From the NCBI RefSeq assembly GCF_900451005.1, contig NZ_UGIB01000001.1, positions 186,001 to 250,000 of the forward strand: DNA of 64,000 nt, read 5' to 3'. The stretch comes from Helicobacter fennelliae. Its GTDB lineage: Bacteria; Campylobacterota; Campylobacteria; Campylobacterales; Helicobacteraceae. The notes under the pieces are model-generated. The model searched no databases, was not told the origin of the DNA, and worked only from the letters and a program-made list of their open reading frames with translations. Positions 56,415-64,000 of the stretch are shown piece by piece. Numbering within the stretch: position 1 is the stretch's first letter; each line of letters opens with the position of its first letter. Both the position numbers and the translations under genes were made by a program.

Positions 56415-57048
56415 GAGCCTAATTGCACATTAAAATTCTCTAAAGGGTATGAATTTTATCGCAAAAATTACCTTAATCTTGGTTGTGGATTAAACTTTAT
56501 AGAAAGCCATAAAACGCAATTGGGGGGGGGGCAATAGCAATATTATAAATGCTGATTTTTTCTCACATCTTAAACCTTACAAAAAATATCCCACCAAAAA
56601 ACCACAATGGCAACTTGATATGTGATTCCCATTTAAATGCCAAAACAATGCGTTTGATGGTATTTTTACCGAGCATGTGCTCGAACATTTTTATATCGAT
56701 GACGCACATAAACTCCTTCAAGAATGCTTAAGAATCCTCAAACCAAATGGAATCTTGCGTATTAGTGTGCCTGATTTGCAACAACATATCCAAACTTACT
56801 GCGAGCTCAAAAACACCAAAGAAGCCTATCGCGCTGCTGAAGTTATACGAAATCTCACACAAGAATATTTGCATTTAAGCGTATGGGATTATGATCGCTT
56901 AGAATATGAATTGCAATGTATTGGCTTTAGCCATATCCAAAAAAGATCTTATCTACAAGGAAATGATAAAAGTTTGCTCTTTGACTTAGAATGCCGATCA
57001 AAAGGTTCTTTATATGTCGAGGCACGCAAGCCAGAATCTAACATATAA
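56415..57048 (+). pseudogene. Poly-G SAM-dependent methyltransferase remnant
   Basis: A class I methyltransferase fragment without its own start. In one frame it reads SKGYEFYRKNYLNLGCGLNF (motif I), then a G10 tract (56522-56531). With G9 the frame would continue into NSNIINADFF and, after an in-frame TGA at 56623-56625 (probably from CGA), into FTEHVLEHFYIDDAHKLL and LRILKPNGILRISVPDL, the usual post-I to motif IV-VI segment. The 3' end is intact to 57048. The 5' end appears to be cut by the restriction-modification island. It was probably a sugar or glycan methyltransferase next to gmd. At least three lesions are present, so it is dead here whatever the tract length. Confidence 0.78.
56522..56531 (+). 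repeat. G10 homopolymer tract in the methyltransferase remnant
   Basis: Ten Gs. G9 would keep the upstream and downstream parts in one frame. Confidence 0.9.
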
Positions 57049-57062
57049 AGTTAAGATTGAAG

Positions 57063-57866
57063 CTAAGATTTCAAACTTGCAAAAAGTCCAAATCGTCCTG
57101 TCTGCCCTTCTCTTCTATACGAAAACAATGCCTCTTCACAACATGAGCAAGACTCCAAAATCTCAATATGATTAGGCACTATCCCAAGATCTAGGCACTC
57201 ATCTTGTAGCATAGCTAGCATATCAAGCATTGTGTGATTATTTTTTGAATGAATGTATTGTGCGCCATGAAGCCTTGTAATATCGCACGCCATATCTTTG
57301 CCAACCTCATAGCAACAACTCCGAATCGAAGCACCAATAAAAACAAATATATCTCTGCCTTCAACCCCATAATCATTATGAATTTTGGTTACAGCGTGCG
57401 TTACAATCCTCTCACAAACACCCTTTCTTCCTGCATGCAAAAGCGCAAAAATGCGAGATTTAGGTGCATAGAGTAAAATAGGATTACAATCAGCGACAAC
57501 CACGAGCCCGACATATTTCACATCATTGCAAATTATTCCATCTGCATTGCCAAGAAGTATGCTTTGCTGATTTTGTGTGTTTGCATTTTGTAATGCCTTA
57601 GCAGAATCTAAAACAATATGAGAATGGATTTGATTGAGATACAAAAGCTGTTTGTGCGGAAAAAATTTTTGCATAATTTTATGATGATTTGCACTTACAT
57701 ATGTCGCTTCATCGCCTATATGATAACTTACATTGAGACTATGATATGGAGGCAAACTCTCTCCTCCAAAACGCGAAGTCAAAACAAAATCAATCTCCTT
57801 ATCGCAAAATAATGCACTCTCCGCACTCTGATAAAAAATACTTTCTTTTAAATCTTTCAATATCAA
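57063..57866 (-). CDS. YfiH/PgeF-family (DUF152) protein
   Basis: A 267-residue protein of the multicopper-polyphenol-oxidase-like/LACC1 family, which has been linked to purine nucleoside phosphorolysis and peptidoglycan editing. Copper/zinc-type blocks are LNQIHSHIV, VADCNPILLY, LLHAGRKGVCERIV and FIGASIRSCCYEVGKDM. The conserved HAGWRG is HAGRKG here, a small departure. It lies alone, convergent with the methyltransferase remnant. Family assignment is good; substrate in this organism is not known. Confidence 0.88.
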   Translation of the reverse strand: MILKDLKESIFYQSAESALFCDKEIDFVLTSRFGGESLPPYHSLNVSYHIGDEATYVSANHHKIMQKFFPHKQLLYLNQIHSHIVLDSAKALQNANTQNQQSILLGNADGIICNDVKYVGLVVVADCNPILLYAPKSRIFALLHAGRKGVCERIVTHAVTKIHNDYGVEGRDIFVFIGASIRSCCYEVGKDMACDITRLHGAQYIHSKNNHTMLDMLAMLQDECLDLGIVPNHIEILESCSCCEEALFSYRREGQTGRFGLFASLKS

Positions 57867-57957
57867 AACTCCAAAACTTCAAACAAAATGTCAAGCTCTC
57901 AAAAATTAAGATTCTAGCAAATTTTATCAAATACAAACAAAAATCTACATTTATCAC

Positions 57958-57987
57958 TTGACAAAAACATATTGATTATTATAGAAT
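57958..57987 (+). promoter_or_regulatory. Promoter of the tRNA-tuf cluster
   Basis: A perfect -35 TTGACA (57958-57963), 18-base spacer and TAGAAT (57982-57987), 24 bases before the first tRNA. It is the best-formed promoter seen in the window. Confidence 0.75.
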
Positions 57988-58011
57988 AGCGATTTTTATT
58001 CTAAAAAAAAC

Positions 58012-58087
58012 GCTGGTTTAGCTCAGTTGGTAGAGCATCTGCCTTGTAAGCAGAGGGTCGGGGGTTCAAGTCCCTTAACCAGCTCCA
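58012..58087 (+). tRNA. tRNA-Thr (TGT)
   Basis: 76 bases with encoded CCA. The acceptor GCTGGTT pairs with AACCAGC, the anticodon loop CTTGTAA lies in a TCTGC/GCAGA stem, and the T loop is GTTCAAG. It is the first of four tRNAs before tuf. Confidence 0.97.
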
Positions 58088-58146
58088 TAAATATTCAAAC
58101 CTAAATACAGATTTCTGATTCAGTGTTTGACCAGTTTTTGCGATTG

Positions 58147-58231
<85 letters not shown>

Positions 58232-58267
58232 TGATAAAAAGCCATTTATTGTGGTAAGCGCGTTTGT

Positions 58268-58344
58268 GCGGGAATAGCTCAGTTGGCTAGAGCATCAGCC
58301 TTCCAAGCTGAGGGTCGCGGGTTCGAGCCCCGTTTCCCGCTCCA
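58268..58344 (+). tRNA. tRNA-Gly (TCC)
   Basis: 77 bases with encoded CCA. The acceptor GCGGGAA pairs with TTCCCGC and the anticodon loop is CTTCCAA. Confidence 0.97.
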
Positions 58345-58418
58345 TAATCATACTGGGAGCTGAACGTTTATTTTATAATCGTTACGCCCAAATCACCATT
58401 AAATATATAAAATTTTAT

Positions 58419-58493
58419 GCCCATATAGCTCAGTGGCAGAGCACTTCCTTGGTAAGGAAGAGGTCGGCGGTTCAATCCCGCTTATGGGCTCCA
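58419..58493 (+). tRNA. tRNA-Thr (GGT)
   Basis: 75 bases with encoded CCA. The acceptor GCCCATA pairs with TATGGGC and the anticodon loop is TTGGTAA. It is the last tRNA before tuf. Confidence 0.97.
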
Positions 58494-58546
58494 GTTTTTA
58501 TTTGTAGTTTGATTTTAGCTTTAATATTTTTTAAAGAACATTAAGC

Positions 58547-58552
58547 TAGAAT
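58547..58552 (+). promoter_or_regulatory. Putative internal -10 element for tuf
   Basis: TAGAAT in AAGCTAGAATATC, 33 bases upstream of the tuf ATG. It would add to transcription from the tRNA cluster promoter. Confidence 0.45.
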
Positions 58553-58584
58553 ATCAGGCTTTAAACTTTTTTGAGGAGAATCTT

Positions 58585-59784
58585 ATGGCGAAGGAAAAAT
58601 TTGTCAAAAATAAACCGCATGTCAATATTGGAACAATTGGGCATGTCGATCATGGTAAAACAACTCTCAGTGCTGCAATATCTGCTGTTCTTGCTACAAA
58701 AGGTCTCGCAGAATTAAAAGATTACGACAAAATTGATAATGCCCCTGAAGAACGAGAAAGAGGTATTACAATCGCGACTTCTCACATCGAATACGAAACA
58801 GAAAATCGCCACTATGCACATGTGGATTGCCCAGGGCATGCTGACTATGTAAAAAATATGATTACAGGTGCGGCACAAATGGATGGTGCGATTTTAGTCG
58901 TTTCTGCTGCAGATGGTCCTATGCCACAAACTCGTGAGCATATTTTGCTTTCGCGTCAAGTTGGTGTTCCATATATTGTTGTTTTCTTAAACAAACAAGA
59001 TATGGTTGATGATCAAGAATTGCTTGATTTGGTTGAAATGGAAGTGCGCGAATTGCTTAGTGCGTATGAATTCCCGGGAGATACTACACCAATCGTAGCT
59101 GGATCAGCTCTTAAGGCATTAGAAGAAGCAAAAGCTGGCAATGTAGGTGAATGGGGCGAAAAAGTTCTTAAGCTCATGGAAGAAGTTGATAAATATATTC
59201 CAACTCCTGAAAGAGATACTGAAAAAACTTTCCTTATGCCAGTAGAAGATGTATTTTCAATCGCTGGTCGCGGAACTGTTGTAACAGGAAGAATTGAACG
59301 TGGTGTTGTAAAAGTCGGTGATGAAGTAGAAATCGTAGGAATCCGCGATACACAAAAAACAACCGTTACAGGCGTTGAAATGTTTAGAAAAGAGCTTGAT
59401 AAAGGTGAAGCGGGTGATAATGTCGGAATCTTATTGCGCGGAACAAAAAAAGAAGAAGTTGAACGCGGTATGGTGCTTTGCAAACCCGGCTCAATCACTC
59501 CACACAAAAAATTTGAAGGCGAAATCTATGTGCTTTCAAAAGAGGAAGGTGGAAGACACACTCCATTCTTTGATGGCTATCGCCCACAATTCTATGTGCG
59601 CACAACAGATGTTACAGGCTCTATCAAATTGCCAGAAGGCGTAGAAATGGTTATGCCCGGTGATAATGTAAAAATCACAGTTGAGCTTATCAATCCAATT
59701 GCGCTTGAGCTTGGAACAAAATTTGCGATACGAGAAGGCGGTAGAACCGTTGGTGCAGGTGTTGTAACAAAAATTATTGAATAA
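58585..59784 (+). CDS. tuf: Translation elongation factor Tu
   Basis: A GTPase delivering aminoacyl-tRNA to the ribosome. The 399 residues carry G1 GHVDHGKTT, switch I with [16 protein letters not shown]3 DCPGHADY, G4 NKQD and domains II and III ending [16 protein letters not shown] precedes the ATG. Codon use is that of a highly expressed gene. It sits in the standard tRNA-tuf-rpmG-secE-nusG-rplK order. Confidence 0.99.
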   Translation: MAKEKFVKNKPHVNIGTIGHVDHGKTTLSAAISAVLATKGLAELKDYDKIDNAPEERERGITIATSHIEYETENRHYAHVDCPGHADYVKNMITGAAQMDGAILVVSAADGPMPQTREHILLSRQVGVPYIVVFLNKQDMVDDQELLDLVEMEVRELLSAYEFPGDTTPIVAGSALKALEEAKAGNVGEWGEKVLKLMEEVDKYIPTPERDTEKTFLMPVEDVFSIAGRGTVVTGRIERGVVKVGDEVEIVGIRDTQKTTVTGVEMFRKELDKGEAGDNVGILLRGTKKEEVERGMVLCKPGSITPHKKFEGEIYVLSKEEGGRHTPFFDGYRPQFYVRTTDVTGSIKLPEGVEMVMPGDNVKITVELINPIALELGTKFAIREGGRTVGAGVVTKIIE

Positions 59785-59795
59785 AGGCATTGATT

Positions 59796-59966
59796 ATGGC
59801 TAAAGGCAATGTAATTAAAATTGGTCTTAAATGTTCAGAATCTGGTGATATTAATTATAGCACTACAAAAAATGCTAAAACAAAGACAGAAAAACTGGAG
59901 CTCAAGAAGTTTTGTCCTAGATTGAATAAGCATACAATCCATAAGGAAGTTAAACTCAAAAGCTAG
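59796..59966 (+). CDS. rpmG: 50S ribosomal protein L33
   Basis: A 56-residue large-subunit protein beginning [18 protein letters not shown] and ending in a basic tail. Of the four zinc-ligand cysteines of the C+ form only Cys13 and Cys40 are present, so it probably does not bind zinc fully. Its stop codon lies inside an 11-bp hairpin and tRNA-Trp follows 22 bases later. Confidence 0.96.
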   Translation: MAKGNVIKIGLKCSESGDINYSTTKNAKTKTEKLELKKFCPRLNKHTIHKEVKLKS

Positions 59967-59985
59967 ATAGATTCTCTATCTAGCT
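59961..59985 (+). promoter_or_regulatory. Perfect 11-bp hairpin between rpmG and tRNA-Trp
   Basis: AGCTAGATAGA (59961-59971), loop TTC, TCTATCTAGCT (59975-59985). It overlaps the rpmG stop and ends three bases before the tRNA. No T run follows, so it is more likely an RNA processing or 3'-end protecting structure than a terminator. Confidence 0.7.
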
Positions 59986-59988
59986 TGT

Positions 59989-60064
59989 AGGTCAGTAGCT
60001 CCAATGGTAGAGCGTCGGTCTCCAAAACCGATTGTTGGGGGTTCGAGTCCCTCCTGACCTGCCA
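59989..60064 (+). tRNA. tRNA-Trp (CCA)
   Basis: 76 bases with encoded CCA. The acceptor AGGTCAG pairs with CTGACCT, the anticodon loop is CTCCAAA, and the discriminator base is G. It lies between rpmG and secE as in many bacteria. Confidence 0.97.
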
Positions 60065-60089
60065 CATAAGTTAAAAGGCAAATAAAGTA

Positions 60090-60278
60090 ATGAAAAAACT
60101 ATTGAATTATTATAGAGTCGCTAAAGAAGAGTTGATTAAAGTTGTCTTTCCTACGAGAGAACAAATCCGCAATGCTCTTATTTCTGTTGTTGTCGTTGTT
60201 TTTGTTATTGCTTTATTTTTAGGGTTAGTTGATCTTATTTTGTCTGCTTCTGTATCTAGTATTTTAAAGTTTAGTTAG
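60090..60278 (+). CDS. secE: Preprotein translocase subunit SecE
   Basis: A 62-residue single-span SecE of the short type. It has the conserved amphipathic stretch EELIKVVFPTREQIRNALIS and one membrane helix (about residues 33-54). It clamps SecY in the export channel. It lies ten bases before nusG. Confidence 0.96.
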   Translation: MKKLLNYYRVAKEELIKVVFPTREQIRNALISVVVVVFVIALFLGLVDLILSASVSSILKFS

Positions 60279-60287
60279 GAGTTTTGT

Positions 60288-60818
60288 ATGTCGTTAAGTT
60301 GGTATGCTATACAAACATATTCTGGAAGCGAACAATCTGTCAAAAAAGCAATAGAAAATATCGTAAAAGAATACCAAATTCAAGATAGAGTCAAAGAGAT
60401 TATCGTTCCAACCGAAGATGTCTATGAAGTCAAAAATGGTAAAAAAAAGATGATGGAGCGAAGTCTGTATCCTGGATATGTGTTTATCAATGTCGATCTT
60501 GATACTTCGCTTTGGCATACGATTCAATCACTTCCAAAAGTTAGTGGTTTTATCGGGGAGAGCAAAAAACCAACACCATTAAATGAAGCCGATATTGCGC
60601 ATATTCTTGAAAAAGTCAAAAATCGTGCAGCACCAAAACCAAAAGTTTCATTCGAACAAGGTGAAGTTGTGAGAATCAACGATGGTCCTTTTGCAAACTT
60701 TACAGCTACGGTAGAAGGCTACGATATCGAGCATAAAAAGCTCAAATTAAACGTTTCCATCTTTGGTAGAAATACACCGATAGAAATACTATATTCACAA
60801 GTGGAAAAAATAATTTAA
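60288..60818 (+). CDS. nusG: Transcription termination/antitermination factor NusG
   Basis: 176 residues with an NGN domain (WYAIQTYSGSEQSVKKAIE, SLYPGYVFINVD) and a C-terminal KOW domain (EQGEVVRINDGPFANFTATV). It binds RNA polymerase and links it to Rho or ribosomes. It forms secE-nusG-rplK with short gaps. Confidence 0.98.
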   Translation: MSLSWYAIQTYSGSEQSVKKAIENIVKEYQIQDRVKEIIVPTEDVYEVKNGKKKMMERSLYPGYVFINVDLDTSLWHTIQSLPKVSGFIGESKKPTPLNEADIAHILEKVKNRAAPKPKVSFEQGEVVRINDGPFANFTATVEGYDIEHKKLKLNVSIFGRNTPIEILYSQVEKII

Positions 60819-60839
60819 TTTTAGTAGAGAGGTAAAATT

Positions 60840-61265
60840 ATGGCAAAAAAAATAGTTGGGGAACTTAAACTTCAGATTCCAGCAGGAAAAGCAAATCCAT
60901 CTCCTCCTGTGGGTCCAGCATTAGGACAAAGAGGGATTAACATTATGGAATTTTGTAAAGCATTTAATGAAAAAACAAAAGATATGGGTAATTTTAATAT
61001 TCCTGTCATCATCACCGTGTATCAAGACAAAAGCTTTACATTTATCACCAAAAAACCACCTGTAACAGATCTCATTAAAAAATCAGCAGGCATTGCAAAA
61101 GGTTCTGATAATCCCTTAAAAAACAAAATAGGGAAGCTTTCTTCAAAACAAGTCGAAGAAATAGCGACAACAAAAATGGAAGATCTTAACGCAAATGATA
61201 TTGAAGCAGCAAAAAAAATTGTTGCGGGTAGTGCTCGAAGTATGGGTATTGAAATTATAGATTGA
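60840..61265 (+). CDS. rplK: 50S ribosomal protein L11
   Basis: 141 residues binding the 23S GTPase-associated region. It contains [20 protein letters not shown] and [12 protein letters not shown], then [15 protein letters not shown]. The length is standard. Confidence 0.99.
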   Translation: MAKKIVGELKLQIPAGKANPSPPVGPALGQRGINIMEFCKAFNEKTKDMGNFNIPVIITVYQDKSFTFITKKPPVTDLIKKSAGIAKGSDNPLKNKIGKLSSKQVEEIATTKMEDLNANDIEAAKKIVAGSARSMGIEIID

Positions 61266-61295
61266 TAAACAAGGGAAAGGGAAAAGGGATAAGGT

Positions 61296-62000
61296 ATGAG
61301 AAATAAAGTTGCTAAAAGAGTCCAAAATCTATTAACAAAAATCGATGATACAAAATTTTATGATGTAGAATCTGGTATAAGCACGGTGAAGTCTTTGGCT
61401 TCAGCTAAATTTGATGAAACCGTTGAATTAGCATTAAAACTTGGCGTTGATCCACGACATGCTGATCAAATGATACGAGGTGCAGTCGTACTTCCACATG
61501 GTACAGGAAAAAAGGTGCGTGTAGCGGTTTTTGCCAAAGGTGTAAAAGCCGATGAAGCAAAGGCAGCTGGTGCGGATATTGTAGGTGATGAGGATTTAGC
61601 AGAAGAAATCAAAAATGGCAATATCAACTTTGATATGATTATCGCAACGCCTGATATGATGGCACTTGTAGGAAAAGTAGGGAGAATCCTAGGACCAAAA
61701 GGGCTTATGCCAAATCCAAAAACAGGAACGGTTACTATGGATATTAGCAAAGCTGTAACAAACGCAAAGAGTGGGCAAATCAACTTTAGAGTCGATAAAA
61801 AAGGAAATATCCATGCTCCTATCGGTAAGGCAAGCTTTTCAGAAGATAAAATCAAAGACAATATGCTTGAGCTTATAAAAACAATCAATCGCCTAAAGCC
61901 TGCAACTGCAAAAGGTAAATTTATCAAGGGTGGAGCACTCTCACTCACAATGTCTCCGTCTGTGAAATTGGATACACAGATTCTCATGGATGTCAAATAA
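61296..62000 (+). CDS. rplA: 50S ribosomal protein L1
   Basis: 234 residues of the L1 stalk protein. It contains [36 protein letters not shown] and [18 protein letters not shown]. In other bacteria L1 represses its own operon; no leader site is obvious here. Confidence 0.99.
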   Translation: MRNKVAKRVQNLLTKIDDTKFYDVESGISTVKSLASAKFDETVELALKLGVDPRHADQMIRGAVVLPHGTGKKVRVAVFAKGVKADEAKAAGADIVGDEDLAEEIKNGNINFDMIIATPDMMALVGKVGRILGPKGLMPNPKTGTVTMDISKAVTNAKSGQINFRVDKKGNIHAPIGKASFSEDKIKDNMLELIKTINRLKPATAKGKFIKGGALSLTMSPSVKLDTQILMDVK

Positions 62001-62021
62001 TCTTGATATAAGATTTATCTT

Positions 62022-62078
62022 AGACTAATGACTACAAGGGCGTAATGCTTAAAATCTTACCTTGTATAAGTCGAGTCT
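62022..62078 (+). promoter_or_regulatory. Ribosomal protein L10 leader hairpin
   Basis: A long irregular stem between rplA and rplJ: AGACT (62022-62026) pairs with AGTCT (62074-62078), GACT (62030-62033) with AGTC (62069-62072), and CAAGG (62035-62039) with CCTTG (62060-62064). Three-base and four-base internal bulges (AAT against G, and A against TATA) give a kinked shape as in the known L10(L12)4-binding leader. It ends just before the AAGGAGG of rplJ, so bound protein could block translation. Confidence 0.75.
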
Positions 62079-62091
62079 GAAAGGAGGAAAA

Positions 62092-62574
62092 ATGACCAAG
62101 ATTCAGAAACAGCAGACTATTGAGTATCTCACTCAAGAATTCAAAGCCACACAAACTTTGATCGTTTGTGATTATAAAGGCACAAATGTAAAAAAACTTG
62201 AGGAGTTGCGGAATTCAGCGAGAAAATTCGATGCAAAAGTGCAAGTAATCAAAAACACTCTAGCTCGTATCGCTCTCAAAGAATCTCATTATCCAGATTT
62301 AGATATTCAAGATACAAATATCTTTATTTGGGGTAGCGATCAAATTGCTCTCTCTAAAGTTGTTGTGAAATTTGCAGAAACAAATGAAAACACTTTTGCA
62401 ATCAAAGTCGGAAGTTTTGATAATGAAAAAGTAGATAAGCAACACATTATCTCAATTTCTAAACTTCCAAGCAAAGAAGAGCTTATTGGTATGCTTTTGT
62501 CAGTTTGGACTGCTCCAGCTCGATATTTTGTTACTGGGCTAGACAATCTAAGAAAACAAAAAGAACAAAATTAA
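62092..62574 (+). CDS. rplJ: 50S ribosomal protein L10
   Basis: 160 residues forming the base of the L7/L12 stalk. The ATG at 62092 follows AAGGAGG; an upstream in-frame start would lie inside the leader hairpin and is rejected. It contains [19 protein letters not shown] and [15 protein letters not shown]. The C-terminal helix binds L7/L12, encoded next. Confidence 0.97.
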   Translation: MTKIQKQQTIEYLTQEFKATQTLIVCDYKGTNVKKLEELRNSARKFDAKVQVIKNTLARIALKESHYPDLDIQDTNIFIWGSDQIALSKVVVKFAETNENTFAIKVGSFDNEKVDKQHIISISKLPSKEELIGMLLSVWTAPARYFVTGLDNLRKQKEQN

Positions 62575-62602
62575 ACATTACAAAGTTACATAAGGAGTTA
62601 CT

Positions 62603-62980
62603 ATGGCAATTAGTAAAGAAGAAGTTTTAGAATACATTGGCGGACTTTCAGTCCTTGAGTTATCAGAGCTTGTTAAGGCTTTTGAAGAAAAATTTGGTGT
62701 AAGCGCAGCTCCTACTGTTGTAGCAGGAGCAGCAGGTGCTGGAGCCGGAGCGGGTGCAGCAGAAGAAAAAACAGATTTTAATGTAATCTTGGTCGATGCT
62801 GGTGCAAATAAAATCAATGTCATTAAAGCTGTTCGTGAAATCACAGGTCTTGGGCTTAAAGAAGCAAAAGATGCAACAGAAAAAACCCCTCATACTCTTA
62901 AAGAAGGCGTCAATAAAGACGATGCGGCTGCTTTCAAAAAGAAACTTGAAGAAGCTGGCGCTAAGGTTGAGATTAAATAA
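62603..62980 (+). CDS. rplL: 50S ribosomal protein L7/L12
   Basis: 125 residues: an N-terminal dimerisation domain, an Ala/Gly-rich hinge (about residues 37-53), and the factor-binding C-terminal domain with [18 protein letters not shown]. Its high copy number relative to other operon genes fits the hairpins that follow it. Confidence 0.99.
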   Translation: MAISKEEVLEYIGGLSVLELSELVKAFEEKFGVSAAPTVVAGAAGAGAGAGAAEEKTDFNVILVDAGANKINVIKAVREITGLGLKEAKDATEKTPHTLKEGVNKDDAAAFKKKLEEAGAKVEIK

Positions 62981-63023
62981 CCCCAAGCTAGAATCTATAA
63001 AGCTAGAATCTACACAAAATGTC

Positions 63024-63050
63024 GCCCAAATGCACTGCTTGTGTTTGGGC
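63024..63050 (+). promoter_or_regulatory. First hairpin in the rplL-rpoB gap
   Basis: GCCCAAA (63024-63030) and TTTGGGC (63044-63050) form a 7-bp stem, extended inside by CAC/GTG. No T run follows. It probably acts with the next hairpin in partial termination or RNA processing. Confidence 0.65.
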
Positions 63051-63058
63051 TTATATCT

Positions 63059-63100
63059 AGCACTCTATTAGGTTCTAAACATAGTATCTAATAGAGTGCT
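63059..63100 (+). promoter_or_regulatory. Second hairpin in the rplL-rpoB gap
   Basis: A perfect 12-bp stem AGCACTCTATTA (63059-63070) and TAATAGAGTGCT (63089-63100) with an 18-base loop, 35 bases before the rpoB ATG. Its place matches the attenuator and RNase III region found between rplL and rpoB in E. coli. No T run follows, so processing is at least as likely as termination. Confidence 0.7.
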
Positions 63101-63125
63101 TCAAACTCAATAAATCTTTCTCTAA

Positions 63126-64000
<875 letters not shown>

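Noticed and set aside
59013-59507. Antisense open frame inside tuf (and a similar one inside rplA)
   Set aside because: Shadow frame caused by the strong codon bias of highly expressed genes; no ribosome site, no recognisable protein features.
62062-62091. Longer L10 protein starting upstream of 62092
   Set aside because: The extension overlaps the leader hairpin, and the ATG at 62092 has AAGGAGG just before it.

Overview
The window is a chromosomal segment of an epsilonproteobacterium (Campylobacterota), almost certainly an enterohepatic-type Helicobacter. The evidence is the low G+C content, the constant presence of the word TAGATTCTA/TAGAATCTA, poly-G contingency tracts, and blocks whose gene order matches what I remember of H. 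pylori (folC-lptE-leuS-secF-secD-yajC-nhaA; canB-kdsA-ribH-nusB; DUF374-miaB-HP0268-like; atpE-pnp-lptD-RDD-purD; tuf-secE-nusG-rplKAJL-rpoB). No database search was possible, so species and locus correspondences come from recognition only.

Layout. 1-8 kb: a leftward housekeeping block (folC, partial, lptE, leuS, secF, secD, yajC, nhaA). 8-12.5 kb: a translationally coupled pair of dynamin-like GTPases. 13-16 kb: a phase-variable MBOAT O-acyltransferase and a probable periplasmic partner. 16-20 kb: secA, a LolC/E-type permease and an RRM protein. 21-25 kb: a conserved unknown, carbonic anhydrase, kdsA, ribH and nusB. 25-28.7 kb: a glycan cassette of GT8, radical SAM/SPASM-like protein and GT2, in which the first two genes carry poly-G tracts. 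29.4-32.8 kb: a leftward porin, small periplasmic protein and chemoreceptor operon. 33.4-35.7 kb: a decayed autotransporter. 36-41.4 kb: a TauE-like exporter, then a leftward block with PilO/PilN/PilM-like proteins, a DUF374 acyltransferase, miaB and an HP0268-like nuclease. 41.5-51 kb: nusA, two tRNA-Leu, atpE, pnp, lptD, an RDD protein and purD. 51.3-57 kb: gmd and an AT-rich restriction-modification island that appears to have split a poly-G methyltransferase gene. 57-64 kb: a YfiH/PgeF-family protein, four tRNAs, tuf, rpmG, tRNA-Trp, secE, nusG, rplKAJL and the start of rpoB.

Two themes stand out. First, four genes for surface-glycan or acyl modification carry G9-G11 tracts, and in this sequence every one is exactly one G away from an open frame, so all four read as OFF. 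Second, the large gene-free gaps are not random. They are built from a modular set of palindromic elements of about 120-160 bp whose ends begin AAATCCT. These are usually arranged as inward-facing pairs around short MITE-like cores (TCATTGCGAG... and TGTCATGTCTTAAG...), with interchangeable middles (types B, C, D and E here). I do not recognise this architecture as a described family, and it is the most interesting signal in the window.

Genes with a common role cluster at several points: envelope and LPS assembly (lptE, lptD, kdsA, gmd, LolC/E), protein export (secA, secD, secF, yajC, secE), and transcription and translation (nusA, nusB, nusG, tuf, ribosomal proteins, tRNAs). The L10 leader hairpin and the rplL-rpoB intergenic hairpins are the clearest regulatory RNA signals.
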